From positions 289,553 through 353,552 of the forward strand of contig NZ_FNVT01000003.1 of assembly GCF_900108335.1 (NCBI RefSeq): DNA of 64,000 nucleotides, written 5' to 3'. The position numbers and the translations under genes were made by a program. This DNA comes from Nonomuraea solani. GTDB taxonomy: Bacteria; Actinomycetota; Actinomycetes; Streptosporangiales; Streptosporangiaceae. Under the pieces are notes generated by a model. It was given only the letters and a program-made list of their open reading frames with translations, had not been told where the DNA came from and made no database searches. This document shows, one piece after another, positions 1 to 10,599 of this stretch (position 1 is the stretch's first letter; every line of letters begins with the position of its first letter).

Positions 1-75
1 GGCTCATACCGCGCTGTCTCCAGACCGTTCGAACACCATGCGTCCAGTTTTCCAGAGCCGCTAAGGTGGGTCGTC

Positions 76-738
76 ATGCGGCTGGTCATCGCGCGATGCA
101 GCGTGGATTACGTAGGACGGCTCACGGCACACCTGCCGATGGCGCCGAGGCTCGTTCTGATCAAGGCGGACGGCAGCGTGAGCATTCACGCCGACGACCG
201 CGCGTTCAAGCCGCTCAACTGGATGAATCCGCCGTGCAAGCTCAAGGAAGACGGCGAGACCTGGACGGTCACCCACGGCAAGACCGGCGAGAAGCTGGTC
301 CTGACCATGGCGGAGATCATCCATGATTCCAGCTACGAGCTCGGCGTGGATCCCGGTCTGATCAAGGACGGCGTCGAGGCGCACCTGCAGGAGTTGCTCG
401 CCGAGCACATCACGACCCTGGGCAAGGGCTACTCGCTGGTCCGCCGGGAGTTCATGACGGCGATCGGCCCGGTGGACATCCTGTGCAGAGACGCCGAGGG
501 CGCGACCGTGGCGGTGGAGATCAAGCGCCGGGGTGAGATCGACGGCGTCGAGCAGTTGACGCGCTATCTGGAGCTGCTCAACCGCGATCCGCTGCTGGCG
601 CCCGTACGCGGGGTGTTCGCGGCCCAGGAGATCAAGCCCCAGGCCCGCGTGCTGGCCACCGACCGCGGCATCTCCTGCGTCACCCTCGACTACGACTCCC
701 TGCGCGGCATCGAACCGGAGAACCCGACGCTGTTCTAG
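76..738 (+). CDS. nucS: Endonuclease NucS/EndoMS (mismatch-specific)
   Basis: 220 aa, full length for actinobacterial NucS, which cuts both strands at mismatches and provides non-canonical mismatch repair in bacteria lacking MutS/MutL. The N-terminal half is the DNA-binding/dimerisation domain. The C-terminal half is a RecB-like nuclease with Asp134 (PVDILCRD), Glu148 and Lys150 (AVEIKRRG) as the D...ExK metal site. The C-terminus ends in a hydrophobic LF, as in relatives whose tail binds the beta clamp. The ATG has a good Shine-Dalgarno (AAGGTGG at 64-70). It sits beyond the atp operon and the PduO gene, as in mycobacteria. The family assignment is secure; clamp binding is inferred from the family. 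Confidence 0.95.
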   Translation: MRLVIARCSVDYVGRLTAHLPMAPRLVLIKADGSVSIHADDRAFKPLNWMNPPCKLKEDGETWTVTHGKTGEKLVLTMAEIIHDSSYELGVDPGLIKDGVEAHLQELLAEHITTLGKGYSLVRREFMTAIGPVDILCRDAEGATVAVEIKRRGEIDGVEQLTRYLELLNRDPLLAPVRGVFAAQEIKPQARVLATDRGISCVTLDYDSLRGIEPENPTLF

Positions 739-744
739 CCACCC

Positions 745-779
745 TGGTAAGCGATGGCTTACCGATCTATCGTGGCACT
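745..779 (+). promoter_or_regulatory. Candidate leaderless promoter with overlapping inverted repeat
   Basis: A perfect 7-bp inverted repeat, GGTAAGC-GATG-GCTTACC (746-763), lies between nucS and the aldehyde dehydrogenase gene. A -10-like TATCGT (768-773) stands 17 bp after a weak -35-like TGGTAA (745-750). The ATG at 780 falls exactly where transcription should start, and there is no Shine-Dalgarno. The repeat overlaps the -35, as a repressor operator would. The downstream TetR is one possible ligand, but this is inference. Confidence 0.4.
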
Positions 780-2252
780 ATGACGACGCTGACGTTCGAC
801 TCACTCAACCCGGCCACCGGCGAGATCGTCGGCAGTCACCTCAAGCACACCCCCGACGCCGTGCACGAGGCGGTGGGCCGGGCCGAGGCGGCGGCCGCCT
901 GGTGGGCCGGCATCGGCGCCGCCGAGCGAAGGCGGCGCCTGCTCGACTACAAGGCGGTCCTCACCCAGCGCCTCAGGGAGCTGGCCGAGCTGGTCCACCA
1001 GGAGACCGGCAAGCCGGTCGGCGACGCCACGCTGGAGATCGTGCTGGCCATCACCCACATCGACTGGGCCGCCCGCAACGCGCAGAAGGTGCTGGGCCGC
1101 CGCCGGGTCGCGACCGGGATGATCGGTCTCAACCTGAGCGCCACCCTGGAATACCTCCCCCTCGGCGTCGTCGCCGTCATCGGCCCGTGGAACTACCCGG
1201 TCTTCACCCCCATGGGCTCTCTCGCGTACGCGCTCGCGGCCGGCAACGCGGTCGTCTTCAAGCCCAGCGAGCTGACCCCCGGCATCGGGGTGCGCCTGGC
1301 GGAGCTGTTCACCGAGTCGGTCCCCGAGCATCCGGTGTTCCAGACCGTGACGGGCCTGGGCGAGACGGGCGCGGCGCTGGCGGCCGACCCCCGGGTCAAG
1401 AAGGTCGCCTTCACCGGCTCGACCGCCACGGCCAAGCGCGTCATGGCGGCCTGCGCCGAGAACCTCACGCCGATCGTGGCCGAGTGCGGCGGCAAGGACG
1501 CGTTCATCGTGGACGCCGACGCCGATCTGGAGGCCGCCGCGGACGCCTGCCTGTGGGGCGCGATGTCCAACGCCGGGCAGACGTGCGTGGGCGTCGAGCG
1601 GGTCTACGTGGTCGACGCGGTCTATGAAAGTTTCATGCGGGAGCTGTCCGGCCGGGCGGCGAAGGTGAAGGCCGGCGAGGACTACGGGCCGATCACGATG
1701 CCGGGTCAGGTCGACATCATCAAGCGGCACATCGACGACGCCGCCAAAGCCGGGAAGGTGGTGTCCGGCGGGCCCGGGTCGGTGCGGGCTCCCTACGTCG
1801 ATCCGGTGATCGTCGAAGACGTGCCCGAGGACTCTCCGTCCGTGCGCGAGGAGACGTTCGGGCCGACCATCACCGTCCGCCGCACCCGCGACGCCCAGGA
1901 GGCGCTGGAGCTCGCCAACGCCTCGGCGTACGGCCTGGGCGGCACCATCTTCAGCCGCAACGCCCGCCGCGCGACGGAATTGGCGCGCATGATGCGGTCC
2001 GGGATGACGGCCATCAACTCGGTCATCTCCTTCGCCGGAGTCCCGGCCCTGCCGTTCGGCGGCGTCGGAGATTCGGGGTTCGGGCGCATCCACGGGGCCG
2101 ACGGCCTGCGCGAGTTCGCCAGGCCGAAAGCCATCTCGCGGCAGCGGTTCGCGCTGCCCGGGATGAACCTGACGTCGTTCGGCAGGGGGCCCGCTGAGCT
2201 TGAGCGGCTGATCAGACTTGTCACGTTCTTGCACGGTCGACGTAAAAGATAA
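780..2252 (+). CDS. NAD(P)+-dependent aldehyde dehydrogenase
   Basis: 490 aa, normal size for the superfamily, oxidising an aldehyde to the acid in the cytosol. Visible motifs in order are the cofactor-binding GPWNYP and KPSE segments, FTGST, general-base Glu235 (VAECGGKD) and nucleophile Cys269 (NAGQTCVG), then the late EETFGP motif. The C-terminus is basic (HGRRKR). The substrate cannot be told from sequence; succinate semialdehyde- and benzaldehyde-type enzymes share these motifs. The start has no Shine-Dalgarno but sits 6 nt after a -10-like hexamer, so the message may be leaderless. A TetR regulator follows 63 nt downstream on the same strand and could control it. Confidence 0.9.
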   Translation: MTTLTFDSLNPATGEIVGSHLKHTPDAVHEAVGRAEAAAAWWAGIGAAERRRRLLDYKAVLTQRLRELAELVHQETGKPVGDATLEIVLAITHIDWAARNAQKVLGRRRVATGMIGLNLSATLEYLPLGVVAVIGPWNYPVFTPMGSLAYALAAGNAVVFKPSELTPGIGVRLAELFTESVPEHPVFQTVTGLGETGAALAADPRVKKVAFTGSTATAKRVMAACAENLTPIVAECGGKDAFIVDADADLEAAADACLWGAMSNAGQTCVGVERVYVVDAVYESFMRELSGRAAKVKAGEDYGPITMPGQVDIIKRHIDDAAKAGKVVSGGPGSVRAPYVDPVIVEDVPEDSPSVREETFGPTITVRRTRDAQEALELANASAYGLGGTIFSRNARRATELARMMRSGMTAINSVISFAGVPALPFGGVGDSGFGRIHGADGLREFARPKAISRQRFALPGMNLTSFGRGPAELERLIRLVTFLHGRRKR

Positions 2253-2315
2253 TCTTCTTGCCCTTTCCCAAAACCGATCATCCGTCCATAATTGTGTGCT
2301 CTGGGGGCCACGATC

Positions 2316-2939
2316 ATGTTGGACGGGTGGAATGTGAACCGGTCTTACCGGGGAATGTCGGCTGAGCAAAGGCTGGCGGACAGACGCGAGCGGCTGATGA
2401 CAGCCGCGTACACGCTATACGCGAAGCCGGGTTTCACGGCGACGACGATCGAAAGGCTGTGCTCGGAGGCGAGGATCTCCAACCGGGCCTTCTACGAATG
2501 TTTCGGCGGCCGCGAGGAGCTCCTCCAGGCCTTACACGAGCGCTGTGTGGAGGAAAGCCTCGCTACCGTGTCCAAGGCGCTACAGGACGCGCCCAACACA
2601 CTGGACGGCAGGATCCGGGCGGGGATTCGCGCCTATATCGAGTTCACCACGGCGGACTGGCGGCGGGCCCGCATCATGCACGTCGAGGTACGAAGGTCGG
2701 GAGATGTCCTGACGCTCTCCCGCCAACGGGCGGTGGACGCGTTCGCCCGGCTCATCGAAGACGCGTCATCCGATTTCCCGCGGCCGGCGCCGTTGAATCG
2801 GCGGCTGATCGCACTCGGAGTAATTGGGGCGTTACAAGAGTTGCTCATCGAATGGCTACTCTCAGAAGATCAACCGGAGATCGACGAACTCGTCGCGGTG
2901 GCCGTGCACATCTTCAACCGCAGCCTCGAACCGGGCTGA
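2316..2939 (+). CDS. TetR/AcrR family transcriptional regulator
   Basis: About 207 aa. The N-terminal helix-turn-helix is clear: RRERLMTAAYTLYAKPGF, then TTIERLCSEARISNRAFYECF (turn and recognition helix), then the ELLQAL linker. The C-terminal ligand domain has no recognisable ligand signature. The ATG at 2316 is preferred over an upstream TTG at 2292 because GGGGGC lies about 8 nt before it; an ATG at 2355 is also possible. The gene follows the aldehyde dehydrogenase and probably regulates it or itself. The region to the convergent STAS gene holds a strong terminator for the other strand. Confidence 0.85.
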   Translation: MLDGWNVNRSYRGMSAEQRLADRRERLMTAAYTLYAKPGFTATTIERLCSEARISNRAFYECFGGREELLQALHERCVEESLATVSKALQDAPNTLDGRIRAGIRAYIEFTTADWRRARIMHVEVRRSGDVLTLSRQRAVDAFARLIEDASSDFPRPAPLNRRLIALGVIGALQELLIEWLLSEDQPEIDELVAVAVHIFNRSLEPG

Positions 2940-3011
2940 CCGCGCGATATAGGATTCACCACCGAGTTTTGTGCAACCGAAATCTACATTTTGTCTAAGT
3001 CGACAAGGAAA

Positions 3012-3041
3012 GAGCGGGTAACGGCTGATCGTCACCCGCTC
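3012..3041 (-). terminator. Rho-independent terminator of the STAS/kinase/ABC operon
   Basis: On the minus strand GAGCGGGTGACG pairs with CGTTACCCGCTC (12 bp including one G-T) around a 6-nt loop and is followed by TTTCCTT. It lies just beyond the STAS stop codon. On the plus strand there is no T tract, so it serves the minus-strand operon. Confidence 0.8.
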
Positions 3042-3053
3042 CGATATGTCACA

Positions 3054-3371
3054 TCAGGCCACCGCGGCTGCTGGAACCTCCACATGCAGAACCCGATTCA
3101 GCCGGGTCACCGCGAGTATCCGCATGATCCGCGGTGGCACCCCCCGAAGAACGAGGCGGCGTTGCACGCTCAGCGCGCGCCGATGCGAGCCCACGAGCAC
3201 GCCGAGTCCGGTGGCGTCGATCATCTCCAGCTTGGAGAGATCGAGGATCAGGTCGCCGTCGCCGGAGTCGAGCGCCTTGTGCAGCCGCTCGCGCACTCCG
3301 GCGGACGTGCCAGCGTCGAGCCGCGCACCGATCCGCACCACCTGGGCCCTCGGATTGCCCCGGACGCGCAT
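3054..3371 (-). CDS. STAS-domain protein (anti-sigma factor antagonist-like)
   Basis: 105 aa, a single STAS domain of the SpoIIAA type. The loop that carries the phosphorylated serine in SpoIIAA reads IDATGLGVL, so threonine occupies the phospho-site; Thr is tolerated in the family but less common. The start at 3371 is chosen because GAGGAGGTG lies directly upstream; a start at 3410 would add 13 unconserved residues. In the family such proteins bind anti-sigma kinases and free a sigma factor. No anti-sigma factor lies nearby; the gene is last in an operon with an ABC exporter and a histidine kinase, occupying the place where a response regulator would be expected. Confidence 0.8.
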   Translation of the reverse strand: MRVRGNPRAQVVRIGARLDAGTSAGVRERLHKALDSGDGDLILDLSKLEMIDATGLGVLVGSHRRALSVQRRLVLRGVPPRIMRILAVTRLNRVLHVEVPAAAVA

Positions 3372-3442
3372 GCCACCTCCTCGATCAGGCCGTCTCCCGG
3401 CATCAGACATCGCCCCGCCGGGATGAACCCCCTGTACTCTCC

Positions 3443-4609
3443 CTACCCACCCAACGGGAGTGACACGACTGCGTTCAGCAGGAACTGTCCGCCGGCCGTC
3501 GGATGGGCCGTCAGCCTGCCGCCCAGAGACGCCAGCCGCTCGCGCATCCCGGTCAGGCCGGTGCCCAGGTCGGCTTCCTGCGGGCGGGTCACGCCGTCGT
3601 TGTGCACCCGCAGCTCCGCCTCCTGCTCGGTGAAGCGGATCGTGATCTCGCAGAAGCTCGCGGTGCTGTGCTTGAGCACGTTGGTCACGGCCTCGCGGAC
3701 CACATAGGCGAACACCGGCCCCACCCCGGCCGGCAGCTCGCGGTAGGGAATCCCCACCTCACAGCGGACCCCTGCCGCTTCGAGCACACCCTTTACGCTA
3801 TTCAACTCAGCGGTCAAGTCAAGCTCGCGGTAACCGCGTACGGCCTGCCGCAGCTCTTTGAGCGCCTTCCTGGTGAGCCTGTTCACCTCGGCCATCTCGG
3901 CCTGGGCGGCGTCGATGTCCACGTCCGACAGCCGGGTGGCCAGCTCGGTCTTGACCGCGATGGCGGAAAGCTGGTGCCCCACGAGGTCGTGCAGGTCCCT
4001 GGCGAACCGCAGCCGCTCCTCGGCCAGCGCCAGCCGGGTGTGGGCCTCACGGCCCTCGTGGGCCTCCTCGGCCAGCATCCAGATCCAGACCGACATCCGG
4101 GTGGAGGGCGGCATGATCCCGCAGAAGAACCCGTAGATGATCGCGTAGTAGATCATCGACGCCTGGAGGCCCATTTCGGCGGCCATGACGCTCGTCCCGA
4201 TCACCGCGGAGAGGGCGCCGAACCCGACGCCCACGACGAAGGTCAGGCCCGACAGCAGGAAGCTCATGCGCCTCGGGATGTTCAGCGTGGCGACCGCCAG
4301 CCAGCAGATGAGCATGAAGCCGTAGCCGATCGTCTCGCCCCCGCCCACGCCGGTCCCCACCACCGCGAGAACCGCCGCCACCACCACCATCCTGGTGGGG
4401 TAACGACGGTCCAGCGCCGCGTTGACCATCTTGGGGAACAGCCAGGTGAACAGGACGGCCGCGATCAACGCGGGCCCGGCGCTCCACCAGTAGAGCCTGC
4501 CCACCTCGATGGCCGCCCCGGTCTGGAAGAGAATGACCAGCCACAGCATCACGATGTTCGACAGGAGCATCTTCCAGGTGAAGCGGCGCGCCCGGGTGAT
4601 CGCGTCCAT
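3443..4609 (-). CDS. Sensor histidine kinase, NarL/DesK-type
   Basis: 388 aa. About six hydrophobic segments span residues 15-170 with almost no extracellular domain. Then comes a HisKA_3 dimerisation domain with the phospho-acceptor His in FARDLHDLVGHQLS, and a HATPase with the N box REAVTNVLKH and G box GTGLTGMRERL. It directly follows the ABC permease gene with no gap, so it is co-transcribed with it. In such operons the kinase commonly senses stress on the membrane or the transporter state and pairs with a LuxR-type regulator. That regulator is absent here: the next gene is a STAS protein, so the kinase looks orphan. Confidence 0.9.
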   Translation of the reverse strand: MDAITRARRFTWKMLLSNIVMLWLVILFQTGAAIEVGRLYWWSAGPALIAAVLFTWLFPKMVNAALDRRYPTRMVVVAAVLAVVGTGVGGGETIGYGFMLICWLAVATLNIPRRMSFLLSGLTFVVGVGFGALSAVIGTSVMAAEMGLQASMIYYAIIYGFFCGIMPPSTRMSVWIWMLAEEAHEGREAHTRLALAEERLRFARDLHDLVGHQLSAIAVKTELATRLSDVDIDAAQAEMAEVNRLTRKALKELRQAVRGYRELDLTAELNSVKGVLEAAGVRCEVGIPYRELPAGVGPVFAYVVREAVTNVLKHSTASFCEITIRFTEQEAELRVHNDGVTRPQEADLGTGLTGMRERLASLGGRLTAHPTAGGQFLLNAVVSLPLGG

Positions 4610-5719
4610 CTACTTGGCGCGCAGGACGTCACCGAGCTTGAGCCGGGCGCCCGTCCGCAGCACGGCCCGCTCGTAGACCTTGGCGCCCACGGACAGCACC
4701 CCCGCCACCGCCAGAACCATCGCGATCATAGAGGCACCCACCTGCCACAGCGGCACCTCGGTCGCGGCCATCCGCACCGGCATGATCATTGAGGAGAACG
4801 GGGGGATGTACGACATGACGGTGGCCAGCGTACCCGTGGGCTCGTTGGTGGCATAGAAGGCCACGAAGTACGTGATCATGATGGTCATGGTCAGCGGCGT
4901 CGTCACGGTGCTCACTTCCTCCTGGCGCGAGACCAGCGAGCCGAAGGCCGCCGACATCGTGGCGAAGAAGGCGTACCCGAGCACGAACCACACCAGCACG
5001 CCCGCCACCAGCCCGGGGACGCCGGGCGGGAAGTCGGAGGTGAGGCCGGAGACCGACGCCGAGATGAGGGTCACCACCAGGATCGTGACCAGGTTGATCA
5101 GGCCGACCACACCCAGCCCCACGATCTTGCCGCCGAGCAGTTGCCAGGGCCGCACCGAGGAGAGCAGGATCTCCACGATCCGGCTGCCCTTCTCCTCGAC
5201 CACGCCCATGGCGACCATCACGACCTGCGACATGAGCAGGAAGAAGAGGATGAGAACGAGGAACACGGCGATCCCGGTGCGGGCGTCCTGGTAACGGGTG
5301 TCCGCGCCCACGGACTGCACCTGCAGCGGCGGCACGGACAGGGCGGCCTGGCCGAGCTTGGCCTCCCTGTTGACGCTCTGCAGGAGCACGCCGAGCTCCT
5401 CGTCGATCTCCCCGTCCGTGAGCACCCTGGCGTTGTCCACCAGCACCGCGTTCACATCGCCGTCGAGCACGGCCTTCTTGGCCGCGGCCTCATCGGGGAA
5501 CGAGCGCCACTCGAACGTCGCGGCCGGCATGGCCGCCTGCAGCGGCAGTTGCTGGGAGTTGACGGTGCCGAGCGTGTAGGAGTCGGGGCTGTCGAGCAGC
5601 TTCGGCGCGAACGACACCGCCGCCGCCAGCACGGCCGTGATGAGCAGGCCGATCACAAATGCCCTGGTGCGCACCTGTGTGGTGATCTCGCGCCGGGCGA
5701 CCAGCATCAGTCCGTTCAC
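4610..5719 (-). CDS. ABC-2 type exporter permease (NatB-like)
   Basis: About 369 aa. One TM near the N-terminus (VIGLLITAVLAAAVSF) is followed by a large extracytoplasmic domain (about residues 40-190) and a block of five or six TMs. The conserved EEKGSRIVEILLSS motif between TMs is typical of ABC2_membrane_3/NatB subunits. The start is taken as GTG at 5719 because its GTG overlaps the TGA of the ATPase gene (GTGA), implying translational coupling; the open frame continues upstream but is then a shadow of the ATPase gene. It forms an exporter with the upstream ATPase. NatAB exports Na+ in Bacillus; the substrate here is unknown. Confidence 0.88.
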   Translation of the reverse strand: MNGLMLVARREITTQVRTRAFVIGLLITAVLAAAVSFAPKLLDSPDSYTLGTVNSQQLPLQAAMPAATFEWRSFPDEAAAKKAVLDGDVNAVLVDNARVLTDGEIDEELGVLLQSVNREAKLGQAALSVPPLQVQSVGADTRYQDARTGIAVFLVLILFFLLMSQVVMVAMGVVEEKGSRIVEILLSSVRPWQLLGGKIVGLGVVGLINLVTILVVTLISASVSGLTSDFPPGVPGLVAGVLVWFVLGYAFFATMSAAFGSLVSRQEEVSTVTTPLTMTIMITYFVAFYATNEPTGTLATVMSYIPPFSSMIMPVRMAATEVPLWQVGASMIAMVLAVAGVLSVGAKVYERAVLRTGARLKLGDVLRAK

Positions 5720-6612
5720 GCCACGGCCTCCTTGAAGATCTCGGTGAGGGTCGGCTGCTCGACCCCGAAGTGCTCGACGTGCCCCGCCTTGACGGCGCGG
5801 CGCAGGATCTCCTGGTCGTCGCCGTCGGTGGTGCGCAAGGTGTGCCGGTCGCCGTTCACGGTGACGTCGCCGGGCAGGCCGTCCGCCCAGCCGGGGGCCG
5901 GGTTCCTGACGACCACGCGCAGGGTGTCGCCCTCGGCGGCCCGCAGGTCGGAGACCGTGCCGGTGGCGACCATGCGACCGGCGGAGACGATGCCCACGGA
6001 GTCGCACAGGCGCTCGACCAGTTCGAGCTGGTGGCTGGAGAAGATGACCGGCACGCCGCCCCTGCAGCGCTCCTGCAGCGCCGTGGCGAGCGCGTCCACC
6101 GCGATCGGGTCGAGCCCGGAGAACGGCTCGTCGAGGACGAGCACCTCGGGGTCGTGCACCAGCGCCACGGCGAGCTGCACGCGCTGCTGGTTGCCCAGCG
6201 ACAGCGCCTGTACGGCGTCGTTCCTGCGCTCGGTCAGCCCCAGCCGCTCCAGCAGGTCGTCGGTGGCCCGCTTCGCGGCCTGCGCGTCGAGGCCGTGCAG
6301 ACGGCCGAAGTACTCGATCTGCTCGCCGGCCCGCATCTTCTGGTAGAGCCCGCGCTCCTCCGGCATGTAGCCGAACCGCTGCCGGTCGTCGTAACCGAGC
6401 GGCCTGCCCTGCCAGGTCACCGTGCCGGAGTCGGCTTGGAGCACGCCCATGACGATGCGCATCGTCGTGGTCTTGCCGGCGCCGTTCGCGCCGACGAACC
6501 CGTACATCTCGCCTGGCCGTACGGCGAAGCTGATCCCGTCCAGGGCGACCTTGCCACCGGGGGCGTCCGGGCCGCCCGCGAAACGCTTGCGCAGCTCGCT
6601 GATCTCGAGCAT
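5716..6612 (-). CDS. ABC transporter ATP-binding protein (NatA-like)
   Basis: About 298 aa. Walker A is GANGAGKT, the Q-loop region reads YMPEERGLY, the signature LSLGNQQRV, Walker B VLVLDEPFSGLD and the switch SSHQ. A C-terminal extension of about 80 residues after the nucleotide-binding domain is usual for ABC-2 exporters. The ATG at 6612 has AAGGAG 8 nt upstream; two earlier ATGs (6636, 6639) lack one. It is the first gene of a four-gene operon (ATPase, permease, kinase, STAS) ending in the terminator at 3012-3041. It powers the neighbouring permease. Confidence 0.9.
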   Translation of the reverse strand: MLEISELRKRFAGGPDAPGGKVALDGISFAVRPGEMYGFVGANGAGKTTTMRIVMGVLQADSGTVTWQGRPLGYDDRQRFGYMPEERGLYQKMRAGEQIEYFGRLHGLDAQAAKRATDDLLERLGLTERRNDAVQALSLGNQQRVQLAVALVHDPEVLVLDEPFSGLDPIAVDALATALQERCRGGVPVIFSSHQLELVERLCDSVGIVSAGRMVATGTVSDLRAAEGDTLRVVVRNPAPGWADGLPGDVTVNGDRHTLRTTDGDDQEILRRAVKAGHVEHFGVEQPTLTEIFKEAVA

Positions 6613-6720
6613 CACGTCATCTCCTTCGTCATGCATCAATAGTGGCTTTTGCGGCGTTCACCCTGGTAGTCGCTGAAATCACGCGCCCGGCATGGATCTC
6701 GCGTCCGATCCGGGTGACAT

Positions 6721-6755
6721 TTGTCATCACCCGCTGCCCCGTTACGCTGGGGGCC
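6721..6755 (+). promoter_or_regulatory. Candidate leaderless promoter of the adenosyltransferase gene
   Basis: TTGTCA (6721-6726), a 16-bp spacer and TACGCT (6743-6748) form a plausible sigma-70 type promoter. The expected start of transcription coincides with the ATG at 6756. A 6-bp inverted repeat, GGGTGA/TCACCC with a 9-nt loop, overlaps the -35. Confidence 0.45.
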
Positions 6756-7346
6756 ATGACGCGCGCCGACAAGGACAAGCCGGTCGTTCTCTCCCGCATC
6801 TACACCCGCGCCGGCGACGACGGCACGACAGCGCTGAGCGACATGAGCCGCACCTCGAAGACCGACACCCGGCTGGCGGCCTACGCCGACGTGGAGGAGG
6901 CCAACGCCCACCTGGGGCTGGCGCTCGCGCACGGCACCCTGTCCGCCGACCTCGTGGGGGTGCTGGTCCGGGTGCAGAACGAGCTGTTCGACCTGGGGGC
7001 CGACCTGGCCACGCCGGTGGTCGAAAACCCGGAGTTCCCGCCGCTGCGGGTGGAGCAGTCGTACATCGACCGGCTGGAGGAGCAGTGCGACCGCCTCAAC
7101 GCCGACCTCAAGCCGCTGCGCAGCTTCATCCTGCCGGGCGGTGACCCCGCCACGGCGGCGCTGCACGTCGCCCGCGTCACGGTCCGCAGGGCCGAGCGCA
7201 CGACCTGGGCGGCGCTCCAGGACCACGACGACATCAACCCACTGACGGCGACCTACCTCAACCGCCTGTCAGACCTGCTCTTCATCGCCTGCCGGGTCGC
7301 CCACGCGGGCAACGAGATCCTCTGGAAACCCGGCGCCACCCGCTGA
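6756..7346 (+). CDS. pduO: ATP:cob(I)alamin adenosyltransferase, PduO type
   Basis: 196 aa. The enzyme transfers the 5'-deoxyadenosyl group of ATP to cob(I)alamin, making coenzyme B12 for mutases. The ATP loop YTRAGDDGTTAL is near the N-terminus, followed by the family motifs QNELFDLGADLATP, RSFILPGG, VRRAERTTW and YLNRLSDLLFIACR; the last two carry the conserved Arg/Glu and Asn/Asp contacts. The upstream frame is open, but the ATG at 6756 fits both the domain boundary and the promoter spacing. It occupies the same place between the atp operon and nucS as in mycobacteria. It is transcribed divergently from the ABC exporter and convergently with the DUF2550 gene. Confidence 0.93.
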   Translation: MTRADKDKPVVLSRIYTRAGDDGTTALSDMSRTSKTDTRLAAYADVEEANAHLGLALAHGTLSADLVGVLVRVQNELFDLGADLATPVVENPEFPPLRVEQSYIDRLEEQCDRLNADLKPLRSFILPGGDPATAALHVARVTVRRAERTTWAALQDHDDINPLTATYLNRLSDLLFIACRVAHAGNEILWKPGATR

Positions 7347-7368
7347 CCCTTTCACCGGGAGAAGACCG

Positions 7369-7746
7369 CTAGGCGACGTCGAGGTAGGCGCTGGGCGGGG
7401 CCGACTCCAGCCACGCCAGAAACCCCGTGAGAGCGTCGGCGCTCATCGCGAGCGACACCCCGCGCGTGGTCCCCTCGAAGTCCACCGCGTAGAACCCGCC
7501 GTCGATCTCACGCCGGGCGGATACGACGAGGCCGCGCCTCGCGATCGCGTGGCGCGGCCTGAGTCGGACGCCCAAGAACGGGATCCAATGGAGCTCTCCG
7601 TCGGCATAGCGAGCTACTCCGCTCTGCCAGCCGCGCTCCCCCACCCGAAGTCGACAGGGCACATGCCCGCGCGAGCGGGCCAGCGTGACCCAGCGCAACA
7701 CGAGAAGGGCGGCAAGTAGTACGAGAAACACAACCGTCGCTATCAT
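7369..7746 (-). CDS. DUF2550 family membrane protein
   Basis: 125 aa. One N-terminal TM (VVFLVLLAALLVLRW) is followed by a cytoplasmic or surface domain with a conserved basic start (CRLRVGERGWQSGVARY). The family is actinobacterial, of unknown function, and found right after atpC (Rv1312 in M. tuberculosis). The gene starts 27 nt after atpC and is probably the tail of the atp transcript. No clear terminator is visible between it and the convergent adenosyltransferase gene. Confidence 0.85.
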   Translation of the reverse strand: MIATVVFLVLLAALLVLRWVTLARSRGHVPCRLRVGERGWQSGVARYADGELHWIPFLGVRLRPRHAIARRGLVVSARREIDGGFYAVDFEGTTRGVSLAMSADALTGFLAWLESAPPSAYLDVA

Positions 7747-7773
7747 GCCGCCCCCTGAGCCCGCTTTATTGTA

Positions 7774-8175
7774 TTAAACCTCTTCGCCCGCCGCGCGCAG
7801 CCGAGCCTTGGCACGCTTGGCCTCGATCGCCGCGTCGGCGTCTTCCTGATTGGCCTCGATCGAGGCCTGGGCCCGGTCGAGAGCGTCACGGGCCGCGGCG
7901 ACGTCGACCTCGGAACCGAGTTCGGCCACCTCGGCGAGCACGGACACCTCGTCGTCGGCCACGGAGATGAAACCCCCGTGCACGGCCGCCGCGAGATCGC
8001 CCTCGCCTTCCCGCTTGATGCGCAACACGCCGCCCTCGACGAGGACGCCGAGCACAGGTGCGTGTTGCGGCATAATACCGATCTCGCCGTCCACGGTCTT
8101 GGCAATCACCATGTCGGCTTCGCCCGACCAGATCTCACGCTCGGGTGAGACAACCCCTACGCGTAGCTTCGCCAC
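7774..8175 (-). CDS. atpC: ATP synthase F1 subunit epsilon
   Basis: 133 aa. The N-terminal beta sandwich (VVSPEREIWSGEADMV, GEIGIMPQHAPVL) is well conserved. The C-terminal helical hairpin (AARDALDRAQASIEA, then AAIEAKRAKARLRAA) is full length, so it can act as the ATPase-inhibiting arm. It is part of the central rotor stalk and the last ATP synthase gene of the operon. Confidence 0.96.
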   Translation of the reverse strand: MAKLRVGVVSPEREIWSGEADMVIAKTVDGEIGIMPQHAPVLGVLVEGGVLRIKREGEGDLAAAVHGGFISVADDEVSVLAEVAELGSEVDVAAARDALDRAQASIEANQEDADAAIEAKRAKARLRAAGEEV

Positions 8176-8243
8176 TTCTGTAGGTTCCTTTCCGATCAGG
8201 TAGCGGTGCGGTCATGGAGCGACCGCACCACCACCGTAGGCGA

Positions 8244-10596
<2,353 letters not shown>

Positions 10597-10599
10597 GAC

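Noticed and set aside
2229..2253. Promoter TTGCAC...GATAAT ahead of the TetR gene
   Set aside because: Spacer only 13 bp and inside the ALDH 3' end; not a credible sigma-70 site.
801..2369. 522-aa minus-strand open frame opposite the aldehyde dehydrogenase
   Set aside because: Arg/Gly/Pro/His-rich shadow with no motifs; the plus strand has intact ALDH motifs.
2991..3707. 238-aa plus-strand frame over STAS and kinase
   Set aside because: Antisense shadow crossing a terminator and two real genes.
5720..6007. N-terminal extension of the ABC permease frame
   Set aside because: It is the shadow frame of the ATPase gene; the GTGA overlap at 5719 marks the true start.
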